64,000 nucleotides of DNA from Leptospira sp. WS58.C1. Its GTDB lineage: Bacteria > Spirochaetota > Leptospiria > Leptospirales > Leptospiraceae. Made by a program: the position numbers and the translations under genes. Under the pieces are notes generated by a model, which had not been told where the DNA came from, searched no databases, and saw nothing but the letters and a program-made list of their open reading frames with translations. Positions 36,432-44,959 of the stretch are shown piece by piece (within the stretch, counting starts at the first letter, position 1; each line of letters starts with the position of its first letter). The stretch spans positions 62,001 through 126,000 of the forward strand of contig NZ_CP162137.1 in the NCBI RefSeq assembly GCF_040833995.1, given 5' to 3'.

Positions 36432-37565
36432 ATGTTAGTCTCTGAACAGGAAAAAGAGAAAAATTACAGCCCGGGTTTAGAAGGAATACCTGCAGCAAGG
36501 ACCAAACTTTCCCAAGTCGATGGGAAAGGAGGAAGGTTGATCATAGCAGGTTATGCTGTGGAAGAATTCGCCGGAAAGGCAGTCTTTGAAGAAACTATTT
36601 TTACACTTTGGAACGATAGAAGGCCAATGCCAACCGAAACCAGTTTGTTCTCGGAGGAACTCAGATCTTCCAGAAGATTTTCGAAAGTGATACGAACCAT
36701 TATAGAGGAAGCCGTATATGCGAATCTTCCGTTAATCGATATTTTACGGATCGGATCCGCGGCTCTTTCTTTAGGTTCTCAAAAAGAAGATCCCAGAAAG
36801 GATGCGATGGCAGTTCTTTCCACATTTCCTTTGATCGTCGCGTGGGCTTTCCGTTTACTGAAAGGCCAAGCTCCCGTTCTTCCTAGACAAGACTTGGACA
36901 TTGCGGCAAATTTTCTCTACATGCTGAATGGGAATGATCCCGATCCAAGAAACGTTCGGGCTTTGAATACGTATCTGAATACGGTTTGCGACCATGGATT
37001 GAATGCTTCCACATTCGCAGCGAGAGTGATTATCTCCACCCAGTCCGATATGATCTCGGCGGTAACAGGAGGATTGGGTGCACTAAAAGGGCCTTTGCAT
37101 GGAGGAGCTCCGGGGCCCGCGTTAGATACCGTATTTGAGATAGGAGCGAAGGAAAATGCGGAGAGGGTGCTGAGAGAAAAATTAAAGCATAACGAAAGAC
37201 TAATGGGATTCGGGCATCGGATCTATAAGGTCAGAGATCCTCGTGCGGATGTTCTCGCAAAGGCGGCGAAAATCCTATATGATACGGATGAAAAAAGAGA
37301 GTTTTATGATCTTGCGATGTACGTGGAAAAAACAGCATTGGACTTGTTGAAAGAATACAAGCCGGACCGAGTGCTCCAAACCAATGTGGAATTTTATACT
37401 GCGTTACTTCTTCATGGTTTAGGATTCCCGACCGAGATCTTTACTCCCGTATTTGCAATGGGAAGAGCGGCAGGTTGGACAGCTCATTGTTTCGAACAAA
37501 TGCAGGAAAGAATATTAAGACCGGATGCGATCTATACGGGAGAAGATGGAAAACTTTGGAATTAG
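36432..37565 (+). CDS. Citrate synthase (type II-like family)
   Basis: The 377-aa protein has HGLNASTFAARV and GFGHRIYKVRDPRA, which hold the two catalytic histidines of citrate synthase. The usual Asp of NVDFYS is Glu in NVEFYTALLL. It condenses acetyl-CoA or another acyl-CoA with oxaloacetate; the exact substrate is not certain. AAAGGAG precedes the ATG at 36432, so this start is better than 36411. The C-terminus ends at YTGEDGKLWN, apparently a few residues short of the usual end, where a GAGCCTGTC repeat begins. It is divergent from the HTH citrate synthase gene. Confidence 0.9.
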   Translation: MLVSEQEKEKNYSPGLEGIPAARTKLSQVDGKGGRLIIAGYAVEEFAGKAVFEETIFTLWNDRRPMPTETSLFSEELRSSRRFSKVIRTIIEEAVYANLPLIDILRIGSAALSLGSQKEDPRKDAMAVLSTFPLIVAWAFRLLKGQAPVLPRQDLDIAANFLYMLNGNDPDPRNVRALNTYLNTVCDHGLNASTFAARVIISTQSDMISAVTGGLGALKGPLHGGAPGPALDTVFEIGAKENAERVLREKLKHNERLMGFGHRIYKVRDPRADVLAKAAKILYDTDEKREFYDLAMYVEKTALDLLKEYKPDRVLQTNVEFYTALLLHGLGFPTEIFTPVFAMGRAAGWTAHCFEQMQERILRPDAIYTGEDGKLWN

Positions 37566-37683
37566 AGCCTGTCTCAAAAAAACTTTAAAATAGTCTTGGA
37601 GTGAGTAATTTGCTTTGCCTTCCGCTTGCAAGTTCTGTGCAAATTTCCGGGTGGCTTTGCTCTCAAGCAGAACTCACTCTAAG
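37564..37683 (+). repeat. Dispersed GAGCCTGTC element with imperfect palindrome (copy A)
   Basis: The element begins AGAGCCTGTCTC plus a run of A at the citrate synthase stop (TAG spans the junction) and follows a TTA. Further in, 12-bp arms at 37595-37606 (CTTGGAGTGAGT) and 37672-37683 (ACTCACTCTAAG) pair with one mismatch around a 65-bp loop. No coding frame is seen. The TNA-GAGCCTG boundary resembles an IS5-family (IS1031-type) terminal inverted repeat and target, so it may be a decayed or MITE-like remnant; this is inference. The rest of the gap to 37754 contains no gene. Confidence 0.55.
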
Positions 37684-37754
37684 AAATCGTTTTGTATAGG
37701 GCCTTTGATATAGCTGTCATTATCGGGAGATTATTTCTTTCCCGTATAAACAGA

Positions 37755-38852
37755 TCATTTTCTGGAGATTTTATTTCTACCCTCAATTAAATCCGTTTGA
37801 ACAACGGAAAGAGGATCGATCATCGTTCCCAAAACTCTAAGCCCCAAATGTAAATGAGGTCCGGTGGACATACCTGTCGATCCGATCCTTCCGATCAAAT
37901 CTCCCTTCTTCACTTTATCTCCAGTTTTTACTAAAATTTCCGATTGGTGCATGTATAAGGAATACAATTCCAAACCGTGATCAATTACCGTGAAGTTTCC
38001 TTCATAATACATAGGTCTTGCTAAGATCACTGTACCGTCATTGATCGCATAGATCGGATCTCCTATACCACCTTTGAAATCGGAACCTCCATGAGGACGG
38101 CCTTTCTCTTTGTTGTAGATCCTACGTTTGTAAAAAGGGCTATTTAAGATCGGGTTATGAACAGGATATTCGAAATCGGATTCTACTTGAAGATCGGACT
38201 TAGATTGGAATGCCTTTGCCTTCGCATCGGAACATTCTTTGATGAAAGCTTTTGTTTCTTCCGAAAGTTCGTCGCTAGTATACTGTTTGTCCATGGTAAG
38301 ATGGGAAACTTTAGAAGTCGCAAAGTAAGTCTTTTGGACCGGAATCTCATACTTTTTGGAATCGTTTTTAGTAAAAAGACGTTTCTCTGTTAATTCCAAA
38401 ACTCCATAAGATTTTGAAAATTCGGGAGAAATAGGAAGAAAGGTGAGGATATAACCTTCTTTTTGCGAAAATGGGATCTCTTGTCCCTCCCAGTTGATCG
38501 TAAAATTTCCGAGTTTATCTAAAATTTTAGGTAAAGGTTTTATTTTTAAGAATAGAAGTTCTCCTTGCGCGAACTTTCTTCCTGCAATAGAAAAAGAAAA
38601 CAGTTCTTCCTGCTTCTCTACGATCTCACCTTTTATTCTTTTTCGTGTTTTCTTTTCGGAGACTACCTGCTTTGGTTTCCCTTCTTCTTTCTTCTTTTCC
38701 GATTTAGAATTCAAGACCACCTGATTCAGTTTGGGAAATACGGAAGCCTTTTTAGGTTCTTCCTTTTTCTTTTGCTCTTTTGTAAAATTTAGCGAACTAG
38801 AAAAAAGGACTAAGGACACAAATATGAGGATATTTTTTGAAAAACTACACAT
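37755..38852 (-). CDS. M23 family peptidoglycan endopeptidase (LytM-type)
   Basis: The protein (about 365 aa) has an N-terminal hydrophobic signal/anchor (residues 5-25), a lysine/glutamate-rich linker to about 80, a beta-rich middle domain and a C-terminal LytM domain (about 230-360) with zinc ligands in HGGSDFKGG and the HxH motif in TGPHLHLG. It would cleave peptide cross-links in the periplasm. The ATG at 38852 is chosen over a TTG at 38873; neither has a clear ribosome-binding site. It is the single gene between the citrate synthase repeat and an alpha/beta hydrolase. Confidence 0.9.
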   Translation of the reverse strand: MCSFSKNILIFVSLVLFSSSLNFTKEQKKKEEPKKASVFPKLNQVVLNSKSEKKKEEGKPKQVVSEKKTRKRIKGEIVEKQEELFSFSIAGRKFAQGELLFLKIKPLPKILDKLGNFTINWEGQEIPFSQKEGYILTFLPISPEFSKSYGVLELTEKRLFTKNDSKKYEIPVQKTYFATSKVSHLTMDKQYTSDELSEETKAFIKECSDAKAKAFQSKSDLQVESDFEYPVHNPILNSPFYKRRIYNKEKGRPHGGSDFKGGIGDPIYAINDGTVILARPMYYEGNFTVIDHGLELYSLYMHQSEILVKTGDKVKKGDLIGRIGSTGMSTGPHLHLGLRVLGTMIDPLSVVQTDLIEGRNKISRK

Positions 38853-38941
38853 TGGAAAAAACAGTCCGACCAACGGGACATTCTTATAATCGGATAAGAC
38901 GTATATTGATACAGAAATATTTTTCCAAAAATAGGAAGAAT

Positions 38942-39856
38942 CTATTCTTCCGATAAAAACGAAACAAGTTCCGGATTTAAAATTTCAGGGATCTCATGAT
39001 GGATCCAGTGAGTACCTTTAGAAAAGAAACGAACCGAAGCATTTGAAAATAATTCCAAGGTTTCTTCCGCCATTTCCTTCGCTAAAAATCTGTCTTTTTC
39101 TCCCCAGAAAATCCAGGTCGGGACTTTGATCTTTCTGGTTCGGATCAATTTAGGAGGATTTTTTACCGCTGCCCGATACCAATGCAGCATAGACTTCACA
39201 CATCCAGGGATTGCCCATGCTTGCTTATAAAGTGAGATTTCTTCGGGGGAAAACGCACCTTTCATGGACGTTTTTGTTAGGGACCTTTCTAATTTTCTAA
39301 AATTCAATCTGGAAAGTAAGAATTCAGGCAACCAAGGGATCCGGAAAAAGAGAATGTACATACTCTTCTTTCTTTGGGATTTATCAGAAAGTATTTTTCT
39401 TTTCATGATCGTAGGATGAGGGACATTAAGAATACAAGCTTTTCTAAATCGTTCCGGAAATTTCGAAAGAGTCCAATATGCTACCGCTCCTCCCCAGTCA
39501 TGAGCGATAATATCCGTTTTAGAAATTCCATACGCATCTAAAATCGAAACGATGTCTTCCGATAGAATATCCAATCCATAGTCCGAAATGGATTTAGGTT
39601 TTGAACTTCTTGCATATCCTCTTTGATCCGGAGCGATCACTAAATATCCACGCTTTGCAAAATAGCCGATTTGGTTTTTCCACGCGTAAGAAAATTCCGG
39701 AAACCCGTGTAATAACAATAATGGTTTCCCGTTTTTAGGTCCTGACTCTAATAAGAAAAATTTTTGTCCGTTTGTATTCAAATATCTGGACCGTACTTCC
39801 GGAAAATCGGAAGGAAACGGAAAGGTAGAGTCCTTTTCTTGTAATTCGATAGACAT
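38942..39856 (-). CDS. Alpha/beta hydrolase (epoxide hydrolase-like)
   Basis: The 304-aa protein has the oxyanion motif LLLHGFPEFSYAW (about 48-60), the nucleophile Asp in AHDWGGAV (about 119-126) and a final His in GTHWIHHE. The HDWGG nucleophile and HGFPE loop are the pattern of soluble epoxide hydrolases and related dehalogenases. The true substrate is unknown. It reads divergently from the ASCH gene; a perfect palindrome at 39915 lies in the shared 115-bp promoter region. Confidence 0.88.
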   Translation of the reverse strand: MSIELQEKDSTFPFPSDFPEVRSRYLNTNGQKFFLLESGPKNGKPLLLLHGFPEFSYAWKNQIGYFAKRGYLVIAPDQRGYARSSKPKSISDYGLDILSEDIVSILDAYGISKTDIIAHDWGGAVAYWTLSKFPERFRKACILNVPHPTIMKRKILSDKSQRKKSMYILFFRIPWLPEFLLSRLNFRKLERSLTKTSMKGAFSPEEISLYKQAWAIPGCVKSMLHWYRAAVKNPPKLIRTRKIKVPTWIFWGEKDRFLAKEMAEETLELFSNASVRFFSKGTHWIHHEIPEILNPELVSFLSEE

Positions 39857-39914
39857 GGTAGATGAATCTATAATGTATTCGTCTTTCTTTCAACTAAGAA
39901 TACTTTTTACGAAC

Positions 39915-39930
39915 ATAAACGATCGTTTAT
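39915..39930. promoter_or_regulatory. Perfect 16-bp palindrome, candidate repressor operator
   Basis: ATAAACGATCGTTTAT is its own reverse complement. It lies 59 bp upstream of the epoxide-hydrolase-like gene and 42 bp upstream of the ASCH gene, and its size and position fit a TetR-type operator. No TetR gene is adjacent, so the regulator is unknown; the wHTH protein at 39972 is the nearest candidate. Confidence 0.5.
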
Positions 39931-39971
39931 TTTTTACTTGAGAGAATATCTGAAAGTTTTATATTTTCAGA

Positions 39972-40550
39972 ATGTTATTCAAGAATCGATTTTTAGACGG
40001 TATTGAAAGAGGAGAAATCACTATCGCTTTTAGAAATTGGAGAAGACCAAGCGTAAAGGAAGGTGGGACTCTTCGAACCCCTGCCGGGATTTTGGAAATT
40101 ATAAAGGTGGAAAGATATTCAATTTCTAAGATAAAGAACATTGAAATCAAAAACGCCGGTTACGAATCTTTGGAAGATTTGCAAAAGGATCTATATTCTA
40201 AAATTCCCGGGGAATTATATAAAATTGAATTTAGACTAGTTGGGCCTGATCCCAGAATTAAATTAAGGCAGGAAACTTTCGATTCGGATCAAAATTACGA
40301 AATACTTAGGGCTCTTTTGGATTCTTGGGATAAAAGATCCAAACATGGTGTTTGGACAATTCCTCTCTTAAAATTAATCCGCAAATATCCTTCCATGAAA
40401 GCCGGAGATCTATCCTCCAAAATTGGAATCGAAAAAGAGGAGCTTAAACTTTTAGTAAGAAAACTGAAAAATCAAGGTTTAACCGAAAGTTTAGGAACGG
40501 GATATAAATTATCTCCTAGGGGAGAATCCTTTTTAAAAAAAATATACTAA
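39972..40550 (+). CDS. ASCH domain protein with C-terminal winged helix-like region
   Basis: The 192-aa protein begins with an ASCH/PUA-like domain (MLFKNRFLDGIERGEITIAF, with RNWRRPSVKEGGTLRT, residues 1-100), the fold proposed to bind RNA. Residues about 125-192 (WTIPLLKLIRKYP...GDLSSKIGI...LLVRKLKNQGLTES...YKLSPRGESFL) read as a winged helix-turn-helix. This two-domain form is seen in other bacteria, but I do not know its function. It starts at ATG with no strong Shine-Dalgarno; convergent stop spacing to the thioesterase is 8 bp. Confidence 0.72.
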   Translation: MLFKNRFLDGIERGEITIAFRNWRRPSVKEGGTLRTPAGILEIIKVERYSISKIKNIEIKNAGYESLEDLQKDLYSKIPGELYKIEFRLVGPDPRIKLRQETFDSDQNYEILRALLDSWDKRSKHGVWTIPLLKLIRKYPSMKAGDLSSKIGIEKEELKLLVRKLKNQGLTESLGTGYKLSPRGESFLKKIY

Positions 40551-40558
40551 ATGTATCT

Positions 40559-40972
40559 TTATAGATATTCCGCTAATTTTCGATGTACATCGTTCGGCCA
40601 ATCGGTTAGACTTAAATTATTAAGAGAAGCGAATCCATGTAAAAAATCTGCTGAACATCTTCTTTCTTCCTCACAAAGTGCTTCCACATGGATCAAAATA
40701 TTCTGGCGCCTAAGGCGTTTTACTTTTACTCGAAATTCTAAGATATCTCCCAACTTTGACGGTTTATAAAATTTCGCTACGATCTTCATAGCCGGAATAC
40801 CTTGATGATCCCGGCTTACCATTTGCGAAAATCCGTATTCGATCCCTTCTCTAAACCAGTCTTCTATCGCTTCCACGAACAAATTAAAGTATTGAGGTGT
40901 GAATACAACTCCTCCTGGGTCGCAATGTTGCATCCGGATCATCTTGTTTATGGTATAAATTTTATTCGACAT
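40559..40972 (-). CDS. Acyl-CoA thioesterase (4HBT hot-dog fold)
   Basis: The 137-aa protein has the 4-hydroxybenzoyl-CoA thioesterase pattern: MQHCDPGGVVFTPQYFNLF near the N-terminus (the catalytic Asp is in CDPGG), a long helix FVEAIEDWFREG, and the later beta strands with KVKRLRRQNILIHVEAL. It hydrolyses an acyl-CoA or aryl-CoA. A longer frame begins at 41029, overlapping the upstream lipoprotein gene; the ATG at 40972 removes the overlap and fits the family length, so it was chosen. It is the last gene of a unit with the lipoprotein and GH25 genes. Confidence 0.84.
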   Translation of the reverse strand: MSNKIYTINKMIRMQHCDPGGVVFTPQYFNLFVEAIEDWFREGIEYGFSQMVSRDHQGIPAMKIVAKFYKPSKLGDILEFRVKVKRLRRQNILIHVEALCEEERRCSADFLHGFASLNNLSLTDWPNDVHRKLAEYL

Positions 40973-40982
40973 ATCGGATTCT

Positions 40983-41438
40983 TCAAAGAAACAAAGGAAA
41001 GACTGTTTTAGAGCGGAGAGCATGTCCACAAATCGAGAATGTAGTAAATCGATAGTCTTTAGCAGCCTCCGATTCTACTGGAGGGTTATCGCTAGTTACA
41101 TCGCATTGATCCTGAGATACCCTTATAATACAAAGATAAACATCCGTCTCGTTTAAATATTGATATTCGGTACATCCTCTTTCCCAATGGGGTTCCGTAC
41201 ATGAATCGGTCATCATACTTAAATAGCTTACTTGATAATTAAAACCGGATTGGGTAAAAGTCTCGCATCTTTGAGCTAATTCATTTACTGCGGAGAATAA
41301 TAGAATATGAGCATCTTTATGAAATATTTTAGATGGATTGCCTTTTTCTTTCTCTTCGTAGTATTCTTGAGGAATAGAACAATATGAAAGGAAGAGGGTT
41401 GTGAGGACGATCGCAGATTTATATAAATATCCTTTCAT
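40983..41438 (-). CDS. Putative lipoprotein, cysteine-rich, unknown function
   Basis: The 151-aa protein has a signal peptide with lipobox-like LFLSYC (Cys20) and at least seven further cysteines in the mature part, e.g. DSCTEPHWERGC and SICGHAL, suggesting disulfides in the periplasm or at the surface. AGGAGGACGGT is a very strong ribosome-binding site. It lies between GH25 and thioesterase genes. No family was recognised. Confidence 0.68.
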   Translation of the reverse strand: MKGYLYKSAIVLTTLFLSYCSIPQEYYEEKEKGNPSKIFHKDAHILLFSAVNELAQRCETFTQSGFNYQVSYLSMMTDSCTEPHWERGCTEYQYLNETDVYLCIIRVSQDQCDVTSDNPPVESEAAKDYRFTTFSICGHALRSKTVFPLFL

Positions 41439-41488
41439 ACCGTCCTCCTGAAGGGTAGATAGAAGTTATGCCCAACTCGGAAGAATAT

Positions 41489-42205
41489 CTACAATTTTTT
41501 CAGAAAAAGATCGTCACCTTTTAGGACATTTAGATCTACCGGACCTTCTACTCCTTTAATTTTTGCTCTGCTATGATACTGCCATATAATCCAATTCCTT
41601 TTAAAAGAAGAAGGAGGATGCCCGAATATATCTCGGATCCAAACGGGATATTCAAGAAAGTCGTCCTTCAGATATAGATCTATAAATTCGTACGTAAGAT
41701 ATAATATGGGTTTCTTTTTATAATGATTTTCTAAAATGTTTAGAAAGTCGGAGATTTCCTTTTTTACATCCTGCATTGGTGGCCTTTCTTTACAATTTCC
41801 AACAAACTCTAGGTCCGCTACAGGAGGTAATGATTTCGGATCTTTTGGTACGTAAGAAATAAAATTCTCTGCCTGCTCCTTTCCGGAGCGGCACAAAGTG
41901 AAAAAATGGTAAGCCCCTACTCGGAGTCCTATCGAACTTGCCTCTTCCCAATTTCTGGAGAATGACTTATCCTTCCAATCACCGCCCTCCGTTGCTTTGA
42001 TATAAACGAATCGGATTTTATTTTCAGGGATCTTCTTCCAATCGATTTTTCCTTGGTGATTAGATACATCAATTCCGCGAATCGGGTACTGTGTTTCGGA
42101 AGGATATACAAACCATAGAATTCCCTTATCGAGTGCAAAATACAAACCGAGAGAACACAGTAAGGACAGAAGTATAATCGGGAGAATTATTCGAAAGATT
42201 TTCAT
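41489..42205 (-). CDS. Glycoside hydrolase family 25 lysozyme-like protein
   Basis: The 238-aa protein has an N-terminal membrane segment (residues 6-28) and then a GH25 domain with the catalytic-acid region GIDVSNHQGKIDWKKI (about 43-58), the second acidic region YIKATEGGDW and the strand VADLEFVGN. GH25 enzymes (Cpl-1, cellosyl) cut the beta-1,4 bond of peptidoglycan as muramidases. It is probably anchored in the inner membrane facing the periplasm. The downstream lipoprotein gene is 50 bp away. Confidence 0.86.
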   Translation of the reverse strand: MKIFRIILPIILLSLLCSLGLYFALDKGILWFVYPSETQYPIRGIDVSNHQGKIDWKKIPENKIRFVYIKATEGGDWKDKSFSRNWEEASSIGLRVGAYHFFTLCRSGKEQAENFISYVPKDPKSLPPVADLEFVGNCKERPPMQDVKKEISDFLNILENHYKKKPILYLTYEFIDLYLKDDFLEYPVWIRDIFGHPPSSFKRNWIIWQYHSRAKIKGVEGPVDLNVLKGDDLFLKKL

Positions 42206-42459
42206 TTCAGTTTTCTGGCTAAGAAATCCTTAAGAATGCAGCTTTGAGACAATCCTTTTCTAAAATCTAGGATATCCAACACGATGTTCGTTTTAAAAAA
42301 TTATGTCTCTTTCTTCAGGTTATCAGACTCGGCAAATTACCTAGCTTACTTTAAATAATTCCTACTGATTTCACTTCTCCACTTTTGCGTCTCGGAATTT
42401 CCAAAAAAACCCCTCATAAAATTCCGGATTCCGCCGAAACAAAGAACAGGGACCGGACA

Positions 42460-42996
42460 ATGATATTAAATAAAGAGGAATGGTTGGATCGGGTGTCTTC
42501 TCTTTTCGAGGAAGAAATCCGACTGTACTCCGAAATCCTGGGGTTAGAGAAAGAAAAAACGGAATCGATCACGAAAGCGGACGGAAGAGCTTTGGAAACG
42601 ATCTCTAAAAAGACCTACGAATTGATCGTCCATGCAAGCGAATTGGAAAGAGTTCGTATGTCGGCTATCCACGACGTTTATACTTCAGGTAATTTAGGAA
42701 TTCCTAAAGAAGGTGAACTTACTCTTACTGATTTTTTAAATAAGATAGACCGTGAATCCGAGCACAAATTGAAACAACTCGGGACCAGATTAAAAGATAC
42801 GGTGCATAGGCTGAAAGATAAGATCAAAGCCAATGACAAATTGATCCGAACCAGACAGGAATTTTTGAAGGCCACAATCGACGCGATGCGAACGAACGCA
42901 AACAGCGGAGAAGTCGCAGTTTACGAGGACGAAAATCCGAGCACAGTCAGGAACAAGAAGAAACGTTCCTCTGTGTTAGTAAACGCGTCCGCCTAA
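42460..42996 (+). CDS. flgN: Flagellar export chaperone FlgN
   Basis: The 178-aa helical protein (ILNKEEWLDRVSSLFEEEIRLYSEIL, then heptad-rich helices to the C-terminus) fits FlgN, the cytosolic chaperone of the hook-filament junction proteins FlgK and FlgL, whose genes follow directly. The longer frame begins at a TTG at 42385, but the ATG at 42460 matches the usual start of FlgN proteins, with AGGG upstream. The identification rests on the helical pattern plus the position before flgK. The 254 bp before it show no gene and no confident promoter. Confidence 0.85.
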   Translation: MILNKEEWLDRVSSLFEEEIRLYSEILGLEKEKTESITKADGRALETISKKTYELIVHASELERVRMSAIHDVYTSGNLGIPKEGELTLTDFLNKIDRESEHKLKQLGTRLKDTVHRLKDKIKANDKLIRTRQEFLKATIDAMRTNANSGEVAVYEDENPSTVRNKKKRSSVLVNASA

Positions 42997-43019
42997 GGAT
43001 TGGATAGGAGGGAAGAAGT

Positions 43020-44930
43020 ATGGGATCCACATTCTCCGGATTAGAAATAGGTAAAAGAGGCCTTGCGGCTCATCAGCAAGCATTACAAACAACCGGCCAT
43101 AATATTTCAAACGCGGATAATAAACATTATTCCCGCCAAAGAGTTGTTTTGCAAGCTACGGATCCTCTGTACGAACCTTCTTTGAATCGTGCTCACGTAC
43201 CCGGTCAGATAGGCCAAGGTGTAGAGATCGCTTCCATTGAACGTGTAAGAGATAATTTTATTGATGATAGAATTATTGAAACATCAGGAGTGAAAGATTA
43301 TTGGGCCGCAAAGAACGAATATCTCTACCAAGCTGAAAATATTTTTAACGAGCCTAACGGTACTACTCTTAGGACCTTAATGGATAAATTCTGGTCTTCT
43401 TGGGAAGAACTTGCGAATTATCCGGAAGATAATGCACATCGTTCCGTGGTTTTGGAAAAAGCCCAAGGTCTCGGAAGCAGAATGGAAGATGTGTATCGTA
43501 AACTTTCTCAACTGAGAGACCAAGCAAACCGCGAGATTGAAGCTCATGCGCTTCATTTGAATACGATCGGTGAGAATATCCGTACTTTAAACGAAAGGAT
43601 CGCTAAGTCGGAAGCATTGGGCGATAGACCGAACGATCTTTACGACAAAAGAGACGCTCTTTTACAAGAGCTTTCCGGTTTGACAGACATCACGATCGGA
43701 AGAAGCGACGAAGATGAGCTGATGGTATTTATCGGCCAGCAGATCCTTGTCCAAGGCGGTAAGCTCAACCGTGTAGATATATTAGGAAATCCTTCTAAAG
43801 ACGGTCTATTAGATCTATATTGGAAAGTAACGGGTGATCCGGTCCTTCTCCGCAAAGGAAGACTGCAAGGTTTGATCGAAGTTAGAGATAAAATTTTGGG
43901 CGAGAAGATCGACCAAGTGGATGCTCTTGCGATCAACGTGATGGATGTGATTAACGAGATCCATAAAGACGGTTTCGGTCTGAACGGAAATACGAATCAG
44001 AACTTCTTTGATATTCGTTCATTAGCTTTGAACACTTTCGGTGAATACGATTCGGACGGCGACGGTCAGAATGATATTACCGCTATCTTTAGAGTTACCG
44101 GTAAGAACACTCTGGATCCGGATCGTCCGATCGGGATCAGCGGAACTATGACCTTCTTAAAACCGGATGAAAAAGAAACTCAGGTTTTAATTCCTTATTC
44201 TGCAAACGATACATTGAACGGAATTATCAAACGTATCAACGCTTCTAAAGTTGGGGTTGTGGCTTATATGAATCACGACAACCAATTGGCGTTCAAAGCG
44301 ACTGTCGCGGAAGATACTCCTAAGAAAAATTTCATTCTTAGACATATCGAAGATTCCGGGGAATTATTGGTCGGTCTGACCGGAATGCTGATGGCTTCCG
44401 GACCTTCTGGTGCTTACGATTACAAACGTCTGGGTGAGATCACCAAACTTCAATCTAAGCCGGAAGACATCACTTTATCTCCTCATTTTCATCCTTCTTC
44501 TCACTTTAAAGTGAACGAGCATATTGCGAATAACGTAGCAAATATCGCCGCGGCAAGAGGAAAGGATGTAGGTGGAACAGGCGATTATAATTCTCCCGGA
44601 GGTCATAAGGACGGAAGGAACGCTCTTTTAGTAGCTTCTTCCCTCAGAAACAATCCTGTGATGGTGGATTATTCCAAAACTACGGATGATTTTTATAATA
44701 GTCTGATCTCAAAACTTGCGACAGAAGCAAGAGAATCAAAACAAGAATTCGGGATCCAATCGGACCTCATGACCGAGCTTGAAAATATGAGACAATCGGT
44801 AATGGGTGTAAGTTTGGACGAGGAAATGGCCAATATGGTCCAGTTCCAGCACTCGTATAATGCGTCTGCGAAGATGATCAACACTATGAATGAAATTCTA
44901 GATACGATCATCAATCGTTTGGGCGCGTAA
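43020..44930 (+). CDS. flgK: Flagellar hook-associated protein FlgK
   Basis: The 636-aa protein starts with the typical axial protein motif [28 protein letters not shown] (Flg_bb_rod-type) and ends with [19 protein letters not shown](L), the C-terminal coiled coil of rod/hook proteins. FlgK joins the hook to the filament and is exported without cleavage. The Shine-Dalgarno GGAGGGAAG precedes ATG at a good distance. The order flgN-flgK-flgL is the standard operon. It contains GGA triplets near the start, which could be CsrA targets, but that is a guess. Confidence 0.95.
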   Translation: MGSTFSGLEIGKRGLAAHQQALQTTGHNISNADNKHYSRQRVVLQATDPLYEPSLNRAHVPGQIGQGVEIASIERVRDNFIDDRIIETSGVKDYWAAKNEYLYQAENIFNEPNGTTLRTLMDKFWSSWEELANYPEDNAHRSVVLEKAQGLGSRMEDVYRKLSQLRDQANREIEAHALHLNTIGENIRTLNERIAKSEALGDRPNDLYDKRDALLQELSGLTDITIGRSDEDELMVFIGQQILVQGGKLNRVDILGNPSKDGLLDLYWKVTGDPVLLRKGRLQGLIEVRDKILGEKIDQVDALAINVMDVINEIHKDGFGLNGNTNQNFFDIRSLALNTFGEYDSDGDGQNDITAIFRVTGKNTLDPDRPIGISGTMTFLKPDEKETQVLIPYSANDTLNGIIKRINASKVGVVAYMNHDNQLAFKATVAEDTPKKNFILRHIEDSGELLVGLTGMLMASGPSGAYDYKRLGEITKLQSKPEDITLSPHFHPSSHFKVNEHIANNVANIAAARGKDVGGTGDYNSPGGHKDGRNALLVASSLRNNPVMVDYSKTTDDFYNSLISKLATEARESKQEFGIQSDLMTELENMRQSVMGVSLDEEMANMVQFQHSYNASAKMINTMNEILDTIINRLGA

Positions 44931-44959
44931 TTCCGCCGGAATAGCAAGGAGGCGAAGCC

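Noticed and set aside
42415..42445. A possible sigma-28 flagellar promoter before flgN (TAAA ... GCCGAAAC)
   Set aside because: The spacing between the two boxes is 12 bp rather than the usual 15, and the second box differs from GCCGATAA, so it is not convincing.
42206..42459. A search for a small RNA or riboswitch before flgN
   Set aside because: The 254-bp gap has no stable conserved-looking structure and no known riboswitch core that I can see.
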